Source: Chamaecrista fasciculata
Taxonomy: Eukaryota; Streptophyta; Magnoliopsida; Fabales; Fabaceae
Reading direction: 5' to 3'
DNA length: 64,000 nucleotides
NCBI GenBank assembly: GCA_003254925.1
Contig: QANZ01036701.1
Coordinates: 9,441-73,440, forward strand
Positions within the stretch are counted from its first letter, which is position 1. Each line of letters starts with the position of its first letter. The position numbers and the translations under genes were made by a program. Of this stretch, positions 40,110 through 53,300 are shown piece after piece. The notes beneath the pieces are model-generated. The model was not told the DNA's origin. It searched no databases and saw only the letters and a list, made by a program, of their open reading frames with translations.

Positions 40110-41110
40110 TTAAACTTCAAAATATAAATTTGGTCTGGTATCTTTGTTTTTAATTTGGTCCTGTATCTTTTTTTGTTACACTTTTGGTTTCATATCTTTG
40201 CAAAAGGTCTCAATTTGGTCCCATATTATTTTTTTTGGTCAAGTTGCAAAATTGGTTACATATTTGTTGGAATTTTTTTTTAAGAGAACTCATCCATTTT
40301 ATTCAATCAGAAAATACCCTATTTTATGGAGTATATTAATTCAAAATATCTAAAAATCCCAATCAAATATTCTAAAAATTAATCTCAAATCTGAAAGACA
40401 TCTCAAACAAATTTTGGGAATAACAGAAAATATAATTTAAATAATCTTCCCAAATAGTTGGGCTTGACAATAACTAAAAAAGGAAACAAATTAACAATCA
40501 AATATGTTGACAAAATATAATTAACTAATTTTGAATCATATTCTCAACACTCTCCATTGATTCAAAATTTCAAAAATCTTCAATTCTTCTCGTACCATTT
40601 CTTCGATAACGATAACAATATGATAATGTTATTATTAATAATAATAATAAGTCCTAACAATATCTTTACAAAAATATCAATCATCCTTTTGCAAATATAT
40701 GAGACCACTTCTGTACCTGACCTAAAGATATGTGACCAATTCTGTAATTGACCAAAAATTATGAGACCAAATTTATAAAGAGAAAAAGATATAAGACCAA
40801 ATTGAGAACTGACCCAAAGATATAAAATTAAAAGTGCAACAAAAAAAGGAAAATGGATCCTCTAGAGTTCATTTCTCTACATTTCTGGTAGATTATGAGA
40901 GAGAAAGGAAGAGAAAAGAAGAGAAAGAAAGAGAAAATTTAGTTTTTATATATTTTTATTTTATGGAATCCATATTTTTCCTCTAACTCCACAAGAAATA
41001 CATGGAAAGGAACTCTAAAGGATCCAATCCCCAAAAAAAAAGATATACGAGAAAATTGGGAACTAAGCAAAATATATATAAGACCATATTTACAATTTGA
41101 CCAAAATTGT
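40110..41110. repeat. Foldback element of the 'aatttggtctggtatc' family, with a small insertion
   Basis: Left blocks (tttggtcctgtatctttttt, cacttttggtttcatatctt) return inverted at 40680-40835 (gatataagaccaaattgaga) and again at 41040-41105. The element at 40849-41032 seems to sit within the right arm. Edges uncertain. Confidence 0.55.
40849..41032. mobile_element. Small MITE with MULE-like GGATCC ends
   Basis: About 184 bp. The ends atggatcctctagagttcat and ggaactctaaaggatccaat are inverted repeats of about 20 bp. They resemble the first bases of the large MULE at 50036 (atggatcctctcccgtttaa), so this may be a relative. The flanking A-runs are too simple to prove a target duplication. Confidence 0.5.
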
Positions 41111-41247
41111 AAATCTTTCTCAATTATATTTTTGCACAATATATTATAAAATTTCCTCAATATAATTTTTAAACAGAAAAAAATGTAAACTCTTTCTTTT
41201 AATTAATTACTCACACAACTATACCTAAATTTCATTACACTATTGAC

Positions 41248-41819
41248 CAGTGTTGTCAGAAACGGACCGGACTGGACGGTCTGACCGCCAACCGAATGTG
41301 AAAGCGAGTGGGTTCGACCAAAAAAACTAAACTGTAACCGGGGTTGAACCGCTGGACCGAACCGACGGTCCAACTTTTTTTTTTTTTTTTAAAATCTCAA
41401 TTTTTTGTTTGCTTATGCTCTCTATTCATTTTCTTATTTGGTCCTCTTCCTCTATTTTGTGTTGAACTTGAAATTTGAGGGTCGAAATATTAAATTTAAT
41501 TAACTATTATGAATTTATGACTTATTAGATCTTGTTTAAGATACATTAAGTCCATTCACTTGCTTGAAAAAATGCATTCAATCTATAATCTTTAGTAGTG
41601 GAGAGAAAAATTATATTATTTTGATAAAAAAATGTATTTAGTAATAAATTAAATGCATATCTTAAACCACAAACAAAAAATATATAGTATTTATATTTAA
41701 TATAGTAAAAATAATTATTTATTGAGTCATCTGGTCCGACCGATGTTCAACCGATTAAACCAATCAAACCGTGAACTGAATGTTTGTTGGAATCTCTATC
41801 CGGTTCGGTTTTCACAACA
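41248..41819. mobile_element. Non-autonomous DNA transposon with 9-bp (or 8-bp) target duplication
   Basis: 572 bp. The ends cagtgttgtcagaaacggac and ccggttcggttttcacaaca are imperfect inverted repeats. ACTATTGAC is repeated exactly at 41239-41247 and 41820-41828. The CCGGTT-rich ends resemble the hAT-like element at 19000. No transposase frame. Confidence 0.72.
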
Positions 41820-42070
41820 ACTATTGACTATTCCATTAATTAATAGACAAAGATTAAATGCGTATTTATGATTCTGACACTCATAAATTTTTAGGATTTA
41901 GTCAATCCTATTCAATCACATGATTTAAATGTTTACCTAATTAATAAATACTAATATTTAAAAAAATACCCAATTACAAAATACTCTATTATATTAAGAA
42001 TTTTCCATGACGTCGGACGATTTTTGGAGGACCTAGCTAATAGCTATACCATTATTACCAACATATTCTT

Positions 42071-42078
42071 TATAAATA
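42071..42078 (+). promoter_or_regulatory. Probable TATA box of the first DUF599 gene
   Basis: TATAAATA about 230 bases before the start codon. The space is plausible for a ~190-base 5' leader, but no transcript start is known. Confidence 0.4.
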
Positions 42079-42300
42079 GATATGCTTGGTCTCATGTGTG
42101 ATCAGAGTTATAGCTATACAGAATTGAGAGAAGAAGGAATCTATCATCCATCTTCATTCATTCATTATGCATCATTGCATATAATAGACCCTTATATATA
42201 GCTTATAAGGAAGAGAGAAATAATCTGTGAGCTAGAAGCTAAGAAAATTAAAGTGTGTGTGTATATTATATATATATATATAAAAGAAATATTATTGATC

Positions 42301-42753
42301 ATGATGGAATGGAAGAAATATTATATGGATGTGATGCTAGTTCCATTAGGAATAGCAATAACAATAGGTTATCATGTTTGGTTATGGCATAAGGTTCGAA
42401 CTAATCCCTTCACTACCATACTTGGAATCAACTCTCATGGACGACGATTTTGGGTTCCTGCTATGATCAAGGTACGTAATTAACCTCATTAATTGCCTTC
42501 ATCAACTTTAATTTTTATATATGTGTGTGTGTGTGTGTGTGTTGTTGATTCTTTTTTCTCTTAATTAATTTTTGTTGTTGTTGTTGTTATTATCTCTTTA
42601 ATTTGAGACATCATCATATTATTTTTTTTCTGGGTAAAACCCATTTCTCTGTTTGTGGTATTAGCGTTGTTAATTTGTAGTTTAGCTCTCTGTCTCTGGT
42701 TCGTTTCAAAGGTTTAAGTATATACTACTGTCTATATATATATTTGTTAAGAG

Positions 42754-42797
<44 letters not shown>

Positions 42798-45700
42798 GTT
42801 GAACGAATCCCATATTTATTGAAGCTAGCCTACAGCAAGTTAATGGAGCCAAATATTATATATATTTTTCTTTCTTTGGGCCAATGAGGCAAGCTAAATT
42901 ATTGTATGTTTTTAATTTTTTTTTTATAAAAAATATTTTTAAAAGTTGTAGTTTTTTTTTAAATATTACTTTTATTATATATATTAATATAATAAAAAAA
43001 TCATGGTAATTTTTCTATTTTTATAATTGTTTATTATTTTTTTTTTAATTTTAAATAATATAAAGATCAGTTATGGAAGATGTTACTTAATTTTCTTTTA
43101 TTACTTTCTTCTTCTTATATGTTTTTTGTGATATTTTAAGGTCATAATATAATTTTGAGATATCAACAATTAAAAGTTATGTATAAATATATAACGGTTG
43201 ATTATCATTAATCTCATGATTTTATTGGTGCTTGAGTGAATATAGGACAACTAGTAAGTGCTAGATTTATTTACTGTTTATCTTTTGGGTCTATATATCA
43301 CTAATCAATCATTTTCATTTTCTTTTCTTTTTTTTGACTGTCTGCAAAATTTGGTGTTATCACTTATCACCCTTTGCTTAACATTCGGAATATTTCCCTC
43401 CCTAATTTATATATTTATATATTCGAGAAGCATATAATTATTCCTTCTTTCTATCAGTTTTATGGACAATAATCAGTTGCAAAAGGATAAAGAATTAACA
43501 TGTTGGTGTCACCTGGACCCTACAAACATGCATATAACTAAAGCTTAGTTAAGATAAAATGAGGAAAATTGAAGTAAAATGAGCATGGTAATTAAGGTAT
43601 CTTTAAGTTAAATTCCTATGACCAAAATAAAGAAATGAGTTTGACCAAAATAATAATAAGGGTAAATTACACTTTGGTACCTTGTGGTTTTAAAAGTGAT
43701 ATTTTGATACCATGTGGTATTTTCTGTTAACACTTTGGTACCCTGAGCTTTAATTCCGTTAGAAAATTAACGAAAATTGGAATTTTTGGGGTTATTTTGT
43801 AATTTTAACCATAACAACTTTTTCAAAAATTACATATTGACCCTAATATTTTTGGAAAATTATAATTAGATCCCTAAATACATATTATCTAGGGACTAAA
43901 ATGAAAACTATAAAGAAGATTTTGGGGTCAAAACATAATATTTGAAAAATATAGGACAAAAGATAAAATTACAACAGTCCCAATTCTGGAAAAATTATGC
44001 AATTTAGTCCTATTAAGATCTAAAATTTTATGTTTTTAAGAACTATTTTGAATATATTTAAATATTGATGGGTGTTTTAGTAATTTCAGCCTCTTTTTCT
44101 TGCATTAAAATGGCCTTTTACCCTCTAGAAAATTGTTAAAATTATGAAATAGCTCTAAAAATTAAATGCCAGTTTCTATTAATTTTCTAACATAGTTAAA
44201 GCTTAGGGTATCAAAGTGTTAATGGAGAATACTACATACTATCAGAATGTCACTTTTTAAATCACAGGGTACTAAAGTGTAATTTACCCTCATAAAAATT
44301 TAAGTTAGCCAAAATATAATAGCTGGTCCACAAGATTTTTCTTTTAGTTATCTTTAAAATTTATGAATAATATTATTGCATGATTTATTTAACTACTGTT
44401 TTTTAACTCAACTCTATTTTCTCATTTATGTTTTCTTACATAATTATTTATGTAAGGTTAATTTATGAAAAACCTCCCAGAACTTTGATTGTTGTGTAAA
44501 TATATAAAATACTCCATAAACTTTTAATTTTGTATACATAACCTATTTTACTAGAAATATTATTTTCATTTTCAATTACTATTTTTAATTATTATAAAGT
44601 ATAACAATAATTATTTTTTAATTTGGATCAATATAAAATATAACAATATTTATAAAGTTTTATAGAAACTTATTTTTTAAAAAATATTAATAAAATAGAT
44701 TATTTACAAAAAAATTAAAATTCATGACACGTTTTATTACTTTTCAAAAAAAATTTAAAATAATAGTACAATAATTAAATTAATAGAGTTTTTTACATTT
44801 TTAACTTTTATCCAAAAGAGACGAGTAAAAAAGATGCAACAATGAGTATCCGACAGAATCTACAAACTATTGGCTGGCCAAGGTTTTGGATTTTACTTTA
44901 TTAATCCTTTTGATTAAATTTTACTGTGAACAAAGTAGTATCTTTAATATAAGGGAATATGACGTCAAATCATTTTTCCTTATTTATCATGATTCCACTT
45001 CTTTTTGTTTTTGTGGTGTGGCGTTGGCTATCCATCAAACTCTCATTGCTTTTTTCATCAAATTAAAAATAAATAAAAAGAAAAAAAGAAAAAAGAAACT
45101 GTCTTTCATGTTTCAAGCCACAATCTTCTATAATTATACAAAGTAATTAAAAGTATTAAATCTTTTTCTGTCTTAACGCTAAGTGGCTTGCCATTTCTTT
45201 TCCCCTTTTGAAGATTCCATTGTTCTTCTCCATCCATTTAATTCTGAGAGACTCTTAGTGCTTGGGTAATTTAAATTATACTTTTATTATATTTGTGTGT
45301 CTATATATATTTTTAAAAGAACGAGTAATAAGTTCATCAACAATATTCGTACAATAAGATATAATACATATTTTTATACTTTTTAATATTTTACTATAGG
45401 TATATAACTTTACTATCATGTGGGAACTTGTATAAACTAAATTATTAAAATGTTATTTTAATTTATGAAAGATCAAAATAATATATACTTTTTAGTCTTT
45501 AAAAAAATATTCAAACAATATACTATTTAGTTCATAAAAAGAATAATTAATATGTTATTTTGATTTTTTAAGGATTAAACTGTATATTTCAATCTTTTAA
45601 TGATCGAATTGTCAGCTCGGTAATCTTTTAAAAACCAAATTATTAGTTTACTCTTTTTTATATTATAAATCTTAAGTAACTTTGACTTTCATCTAGACCA

Positions 45701-46297
45701 TTCATTTTAAATATTGATTAATTTAATTGATAAACTTATTATTAGGACATTGAAAAGAAGAACATCCTAGCCGTCCAAACCCTCCGCAACTTGATCATGG
45801 GATCCACCCTCATGGCCACAACCGCCATCCTCCTCTCGGCGGGTCTAGCAGCCGTCATAAGCAGCACATACAGCATTAAAAAACCCATAAACGACGTTGT
45901 TTTTGGTGCCCATGGAGAATTCATGCTATCCCTAAAATATGTGTCAATTTTGACCATCTTCCTCTTCTCCTTCTTTTGTCACACCCTCTCCATAAGGTTC
46001 CTCAACCAAGTTAGTGTCCTCATCTGCACGCCACAGGCCCCAAAATCGATGGTCACACCAGTGTATCTAACCGAGCTTTTCGAGAAAGGGACGATAATGA
46101 ACACCGTGGGGAATAGGCTCTTCTACTCGGCCATCCCTTTAGTTCTTTGGATCTTTGGACCTGTTCTTGTTTTCTTGTGTTATGTAGCGATGATACCTGT
46201 GCTTTATAATCTCGACTTTGTTTGTTCTAACCATAATGCAAAGACCAAGGATGGGTTAGCGTTGGATTTGGAGACAAAGTCCGAAGACTTTGTCTGA
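42301..46297 (+). CDS. DUF599 family membrane protein, copy 1
   Basis: Two exons, 42301-42471 and 45746-46297, joined in phase 0 across a 3.27-kb GT-AG intron; 240 residues. The start is at the first of two adjacent ATG codons (MMEWKKYYMDVMLVPLG); the second is equally possible. The protein starts with a hydrophobic segment and then the conserved block with HVWLWHKVRTNPFTTILGIN and RRFWVPAM. Exon 2 begins DIEKKNILAVQTLRNLIMGS, followed by three or four more hydrophobic segments and a polar C-tail. DUF599 proteins are multi-pass membrane proteins in plants and bacteria with no settled function. The exon layout matches copy 2 at 60682. The intron carries two transposons. Confidence 0.92.
43660..44289. 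mobile_element. Foldback element in the intron of DUF599 copy 1
   Basis: 630 bp from GGGTAAATTACACTTTGG to GTGTAATTTACCC with long inverted arms. Flanks TAATAATAA / TCATAAAAA are only a partial 9-bp match. The same family sits in the intron of copy 2 (61666-62251). Confidence 0.7.
44290..45429. other. Intron sequence of DUF599 copy 1
   Basis: AT-rich. The 86-codon plus-strand frame at 44886-45146 has no recognisable features and lies inside the intron, so I did not call it. Confidence 0.5.
45430..45653. mobile_element. Decayed inverted-repeat element 93 bp before exon 2 of DUF599 copy 1
   Basis: Ends gtataaactaaattatt and ccaaattattagtttactc, with inner blocks such as aaggattaaactgtatattt. 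It resembles the element at 62837-63090 in copy 2, which lies 98 bp before its exon 2. Left edge approximate. Confidence 0.5.
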
Positions 46298-47077
46298 TCG
46301 GGTTGGATTGAATTGGGTTGAGTATGTGAATTGAACAAATAGCTTGGTCTATATATATTATATAGTTCTAAGTGTTCATTAAGTAGGGAGATATATATAT
46401 ATATATACTATAGGTGTGTGTGAGAATAGACGAGCATGTAAGCATGTATGTAACTAAGGACTGAAGAGCATTAATAGTTGGATGTTCTTGTATGTTTGCT
46501 GATAATTAATTTAGCTATATGTGATCTATCTATTGTAGATCAAATATGCTCTTCAATAAAAGTCTTGGTTAATAAGAAGTTTATCCAAGTTATAAGCAAT
46601 TTGATATTAATTTTTAGACTTTGTGAATGAATTTATTTTTTTTAAGAGATTCTTCCATCCTAACGATGTGGGTTGAGTATGAATTATTTAGCTACTCTAG
46701 AAAGAATATTTTAAATTTTAAAAAGTAACAAAAGACTTTCTTAATTTTTAACCTTTTGCAAAACAATCATTTTGTTTAGATTTCCTATTCGGGTGGAATA
46801 TGGATTGAATTGGATCACTGAATCGACCCTTAGGTGCTATTTAAACAATTAGTTGGCTCCCTTATGTTGAGGACTCGCGACAAAGAGATTAATCACTATT
46901 TTCGATGGTAGATACTCTTAATTTATATAAAAAAAAACAATTAACTAGCTAAAATTTGGTCGTTGTAAATGTTAATTTCTTAAAAGGGAAAAGAAAATTT
47001 TATTTAAGAGAAATTATTAATCACTAAATTAAAGTTAGGATAGATGAACAGTTTTAAACATATATATATAATAGCTT
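46298..47077. other. 3' flank of DUF599 copy 1
   Basis: Probable 3' UTR with AATAAA at about 46554 (cttcaataaaagtc), a plausible polyadenylation signal. Otherwise AT-rich. Confidence 0.5.
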
Positions 47078-48455
47078 GAATACTCAAATTGGTCCTAAAT
47101 ATATGACTCTAAGTTCATATTGGTCCTACATGTTTCAAAAGTTTCTTATTGATCATAAATGTTTCTATTTAGTTTCATTTTGGTCCCAAATTATTTTTGA
47201 ATGTTGTCATATCTCTTTTGTTTCAAGTTCAAATGTGTCAAGTCCAAAGCTACGTGTTGTTTTTTATGAGTATTTTCTCTATTCAGTTGAGAACATTAAC
47301 AAACAAGGTCAAATTGGGTCCCGGAGGTAGACCTCTCTTTTTACGATCACAAAGCGCAGTTGGTTATATTTCTTGCATTTCAATTAGTCCGAATACAATG
47401 AGTTCAGAACTGTAGGTTTTATATCGAGTTTGAAAGTGAGTTTGAGACTAATTTTTCATAATTTTTTACTTTTTGGTCTGAAATATACTTTCAAACTTGA
47501 CTTGACCTGATTTTTTTACGGTCCCAACTAGACAGAAAAAAAAAACTCGGTAAGAGTAACCTGCAGCTCCGAACTTTTTGGGTTCAAACTTAAAACGAAA
47601 GAAATATGACAAACTTATTTTTTTGGGATAATCGGAAGGGGAGGAGGAGGGAAGGGTTAATCTTCTTTTATTCTCCCCCTTGTTGGGGAAGCAATTTCTA
47701 CTCTAAAATATTTTAATTTGAAATATTTGAAATTTGTGAAGGGAGAAGAAGAATGAGAAATTTGAAGTTAATCCTTTATTCCCTTTGCCTCCAACCTTGT
47801 ACTTTCCAAACAAGAGGAATAGGTCCAAAACCTCTTCCTCTCCCTTCTTTTCTCCTCCTGAGTCCAAACATAGTCTTCGGCTTATTTAACAACTAGGAGG
47901 GGAAGGGAGGGGAGAGAAAGGTTAAGTGTCCATGCCCCTTCCTCTTTTTTAGGAAGCATCATCTATCTTGTTTAGGAAGCATCATTTATCTTTCTCTATT
48001 CAATTATGGTCATCGGTAAACGAGCCGCGGTCAGATAATATTTCGAAAATGAATTTAGTCAAAACATCAATATCAACTTTCATAGTACTATTTGACCTTG
48101 TTTGTCGGCGCTAACTAGACAAAGAAAAATTTTTTCAAGAGTAATATATAGCTCTGATTTTCAACATATTTGAACTTGAAATGAGAGATATGATCAACTT
48201 TATGAAATGAGCAACCCAATTTCAGCCTTGATTTCAGACCTGATTTGATCTTGTTTGCTGAAAGCCTCCAACGGGCAAAGAAAGATCTAAACAAATGAAA
48301 CTCGTAGCTCCGATTTCATTGCATTTAGACTTGAAACGAATGAAATATGACCACATTCAATAGTTAATTAAAGACCAAAATAAAACTTGGAAAACATAAG
48401 AGCCAAAACAGAACAGAAAAATTATTAGGAACCAAAATGAGGTTTTGGCCAATCT
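47078..48455. repeat. Composite foldback element with a G-rich insertion
   Basis: The left arm starts near 47083 (tcaaattggtcctaaatata); inverted partners occur near 48340-48450 (agttaattaaagaccaaaat, gaaccaaaatgaggttttgg). A purine-rich block (ggaaggggaggaggaggga near 47635, ggaggggaagggaggggaga near 47897) sits inside and looks like another small element. No coding capacity. Confidence 0.5.
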
Positions 48456-48917
48456 TTAATGTACTCTTAATTTAAGTAAATGACTAAATTAATTGAAAAT
48501 ATGTCTTTAAGATATCAGATTTCAAAAGAGATAATCTTTAAATAATGAAATTGTTAATTTAATAATATTTTTGGACCGAATACCGTGACATTATGAGTTT
48601 GGAGAGACAGTACCGGGCTTGTGTAAAGCGAGTATTTGGTTGGAGTCATTATATATTTTGATCCATGGGCCAATAATCAATGTGATAAGCCCAATGGGTC
48701 AGTTTCGAATCCTTCAAGTTTCTGTATCCTTTTTTTTTTGGTAAAAAAAAATATTGATGTCACCTTTTTGCTGAGATGGATCATAAACATAAGAAAACTG
48801 ACAAATTGATAATAATAAACAAATTAAGCTTGTAAAAAAAGATTTTTAAAAAGGAACAAGAATCTATAATTAAATTTTTTTAAAAAAATTAAAAATAATT
48901 TTAACAAGACTCTTATG

Positions 48918-49256
48918 AGCCCGTTTGGATAACCTTGTAAAAAAAGAACTTTATTTATCAAATTTTTTTTAAAAGATCTTTTGAGGAAAACACTAGTATT
49001 TTTAATTATCAAAGTTGTTTGGATATAAAATGATAAAAGTACTTTTAATTAATAAAATGAACTAAAAGAATAGTTTTTGCAAGTGCTTTAAATAGAAGCT
49101 ATAAAATTGAACTTCTTAAAACAATTATATATTATTTTTTTTAACTTCTCTTTATATCTTAAAAATTTGCCCAAACAAGATTTTATATTTATAAAAGGTC
49201 TTTTTTTTTTATTAAAAAAATGCTTTTGAGATAAAAGAAAAAAAAATCCAAACGTG
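48918..49256. mobile_element. MITE, 'cccgtttggat' ends
   Basis: 339 bp. The ends AGCCCGTTTGGAT / ATCCAAACGTG are inverted, and CTTATG is repeated on both sides (48912-48917, 49257-49262). The inside is A/T homopolymer-rich. Superfamily not certain; this end type is common among hAT-like MITEs. Confidence 0.55.
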
Positions 49257-49262
49257 CTTATG

Positions 49263-50026
49263 TATATGAAAATTGGAAGTATAATTTTCTTTTCTCTCCA
49301 TCACCGCACTAAAATACTCACCTAAATACTCACCTTCCTGCTTGAATTTGTAATCTTAATTTACTTTCAATTTTGTCAATCAATTTTAAAATATATAAGG
49401 TGCCTTGGTGCCACGTTTTTTTTTTTGCCTGAAACATAATTCATTAAGGAGTGAGAAAGATGACAATTTTCCCTCCAATAAAATTGAAATATGGTTGGCA
49501 ATTAATGCTAGCAAATTCGGAAAAAAAAAAAGGAATCTGTTTACAACAAAAAAAACACCTCAATGGAGTGATAAAGGGGTGATAGAAATAACAAAAGAAT
49601 GAAGGCTACTGGTTAATATTTAGGTTGAATAGAAATTGAGGAATAAGAAAAGAAGTTTGCCTATTGGTTGATGATTAGGTGCAAGAGATAAGTGACACAA
49701 AAAAAACGCATGGCTCAATAGAGTGAGAGAAAGTGCGGAGATAAAGTCATGAGATGTAATATGCCTTTTGGCTGAGATTTAGGTTGGGGAGAGAAAGTAT
49801 ATGGAAATAAGAATAGGATGATTCTATTGGATGAAGAAGGAGAATTTAATGAGCAAATTAGTGACAAAAAAAAATTTAGATCCACATGGCAGATTCTGGT
49901 GGCAAGTTGAGCTGCTATATAGATATATATAGATATAGATTATCACCAAAAACAAATCTGCAAAAAAAGGAATCTAGGAGCTGAAGCCTGAATGTCAAAG
50001 AGTGATGAGAATTATTAAAGGCACAT
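49263..50026. other. Intergenic
   Basis: Contains loosely repeated phrases (ctattggttgatgattaggt type near 49660, ggctgagatttaggttgggg near 49770), perhaps an old duplicated unit. No gene. Confidence 0.4.
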
Positions 50027-50035
50027 AAATAATAG

Positions 50036-50245
50036 GGGGATGGATCCTCTCCCGTTTAATTTCTCTATCGTTCTCTCCCTTTTAATTAATCTCAGCCATT
50101 AAATTCATCCAAAGGCTTAAATTAAGGCCACATCACTCCTTATATTAAACTCACCGTTTCATTAAAAAAATTAGACTTCTCTATTGCAGTGCTGCTAACA
50201 AACGGAAGAGGAAGCGTTTTGGTAGAAATTCTTTTCCCGCCTTCT
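50036..50245 (+). repeat. Left terminal inverted repeat of the MULE
   Basis: Matches the reverse complement of 55165-55376. The first ~150 bases are very close, then similarity fades. Transposase binding and the promoter of the transposase gene are expected here from family knowledge. Confidence 0.88.
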
Positions 50246-50371
50246 TCATATTTCATTTTATATATGGCTAACTCTAAAAATATTAACTCATTTCTCCCTC
50301 TCGCAGAAGTTCAACGCCCTTCGTTCTGCAGCTTGCCTTCTCCTTTTGAGTTTGGCTTGGAGTAGCTCACC

Positions 50372-53300
50372 ATGTATGATTTTCTTTTCTTATATTTTAT
50401 TTATTATATTAAACTGATTCTAGCAAAGTGATTAAAAAGTTTTTTGACCTTCATATATTATAAAAGATTTTTAATCTGAAGTTGTGTATGTTATATATGT
50501 TTAGTTCTGAAGATTCTAGCACTTATTTTTTTAATGTTACTAATAATAGTTTGACTTTTGCCACTAGGTCCAAGGATTAGTGTTTGATTTGGACTTCCTG
50601 TTGGTCGTGCCCCCTGTTTTATTGTTTTTATCTCTCATTTTTTACTTTTAATGATAGTAGTTTGGCTTTTATTTAATTGTTGTATATTCTGTACTTGAAA
50701 CAATATTCATATTCTAATGGTTATTTGGATTTAGTACATGATATCTATAACTAAGGAAGGACTAATTAGAAAAAGAGGAGAAAAAAAAGGGTATATGAAA
50801 ATTTTATAGAGTGATAGAAGAATTTTTCCTTTGCTTTTAATAATATCTTTCAAGTCACCTTGTTAGATGGTAGACTACTCTTTTTCTTATTCTTCTTTTT
50901 CATTTTTCTTATTTTTGTCTATTGGCTATTGCATGATGGATTAGCTGTGATGTGTGTATTGTAGGGATGCAAGAGTATCTACATTAGACCAAAGTGTTCT
51001 TGAAAATGTTGATATGAAGATTGATTTGAAGCCTAAAGTTGGAATGGAGTTTGATAACTTTGACAGTGCATGCTTGGAAATTCTGGTCAGACTATGGTGG
51101 TAAAATAGGATTTGGTGTTAGAAAGACATATATGAATAAAAATAAGGATGGAATAATCAGTTCATGTAAGTTTGTATGTTGTAAGCAAGGGAGACGAAAG
51201 AAAGATAAGAGGGACTATTTAACACGTCATCCTAGACCTGAGACAAGGATAGATTGCAAAGTAAAAATGTCGTGTGCTCTTGTTAATGGGAAGCTAAGAG
51301 TTAACGACTTTGTAGAAGAGCACAATCACATTCTTCATCTCCCGCAAACTATACACATGTTACCATGTCAGTGTAAAGTGTCTGATGTCCAAGGTCTTGA
51401 AATTGGATTAGCAGAAGATTCAGGGATTAAACAAAGATCGAGTTTTGAACTTATGAGCAAGCATGTTGGGGGTCGAGCCAATCTTGGATTTACACGTGTG
51501 GATCAAAAAAATTATCTTCGCACGCGACGGCAAAAAAGTATGGCATACGGAGAAGTAGGTACTTTGTTACTTTATTTTCAAGAACAACATTCAGCGAATC
51601 CATCCTTCTTTCATGCATATCAAATGGATTCAGAAGAACAAATAACAAATATTTTTTGGGCCGATGCGAGAATGATACTTGATTATGGTTACTTTGGTGA
51701 GGTCATCTCTTTTGACACGACATATTGTACTAATAATGCACACAGGCCTCTTGCAATGTTTTCGGGATTGAATCATCACAAAGAATGTGTTGTTTTTGGG
51801 GCTGCATTATTGTATGATGAGACAGCTGCATCATTTATATGGTTATTTGAGACCTTCTTGAAGGCTCATAGTGAAAAGAGGCCCCAAACCATCTTTACTG
51901 ATCAAGACCAAGCAATGGCTAAAGCAATCCATGAGGTTTTACCTGATACATATCATGGACTTTGCACATGGCATCTATCCCAAAACCGCAGCAAGCACTT
52001 AGGCTATTTGATGAAGGGTGAATCTAACTTTGTACGAGACTTCAATATTTGCATGTATAAATGTGAAGACGAGACAAAGTTTGAAGCAACTTGGAGTCAG
52101 TTACTTTCAGACTATAATATCCATGAAAATACATGGATAAAATCAGTCTATGCATTAAAGGAGAAGTGGGCATTTTGTTTTATGAAGAGAACAGTGACAT
52201 TAGGCATTCGGACCACACAATTGAGCGAGAGTTTAAATTCAAAAGTGAAAGACTACGTGAATCCGGATCTTGACATTATCCAATTTTTCAAACACTTTGA
52301 GCGAGTAGTGGAGGATAAAAGATATAATGAGTTGACGCGAGAATTTGAAGGAAGAAATCAAATACCAAGATTAAAATGTTTAAGCTCGCGTATGTTGCAA
52401 CAAGTTTCAGAAATGTACACTAGTAACATTTTGGATATATTCCAAGAACAATTTGACTTGTTCTTTGCTTGTTCTATAAAGCAAAGAAAGGAAATTGGTT
52501 CTATGTTTGAGTACATCATTACTATGGATGGCTACCCAAGCGAATGGACAATTTGGTTTCATCCTCAAGAATCCTCTATTACTTGCACGTGTAGGAAGTT
52601 TGAACGAGTCGGTATATTGTGTTGCCATGCTTTGACTGTGTTTATTGTTAATAATGTGAAAGATGATTCCAGATCAATACATAGTGAAAAGATGGACAAA
52701 AAATGCTAGAGATGGCATTATACATGATTTTGGAGGGAAGGAAGTTGAGGAAGACACCAATTTGGATCGTACATCTCGATATAGAAGTCTTTGCCACACT
52801 TTTGTCAAGATAGCTGCTGAAGTTTCAAGTTCTGACCAACAAACCTCTTTTGTCCATCAAACTTTGCTTGAGATGACCAAGAAACTAAAAGACTTAGATT
52901 TAGGGATGGAAGTGGAAAGCGATAGAGATGATCCTATAGCTCCTACTAGCATCGACATGCCACAACCAGCTGGCATTAAGAAGAGACTTGGGTCTAGAAG
53001 AAGGAATCGTCTCAAGAGTCCACTTGAACTTGGAAATAAGCAAAGGAAGATTTCAAAATCCATGTCACAACTAGTTCTACAATCTGCCCCATATTCCCAA
53101 AGCCAACAAACCATAGTAAGTACCTCAAATTAGTAATTTATCAGTTTATGTGAAAGTTTAGGAAATGTGATTAATGAGGAAATACTTCTTTTTAGGACAT
53201 TGGAGCTTCAAGTCAAGTCCACAATGAGAATTTTTTAGGGAACAACCAGCAATTTAGTTATACAGCATTCTTGTTGGTAAGATTTTTAATTTCCATCTAT

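Noticed and set aside
44886-45146. 86-codon frame
   Set aside because: It lies inside the DUF599 intron and ends in a Lys-rich low-complexity tail.
51039-53133. A host FAR1/FHY3 regulator gene
   Set aside because: The coding region lies inside matching ~200-bp inverted ends with a perfect 9-bp duplication, so it is a transposase.
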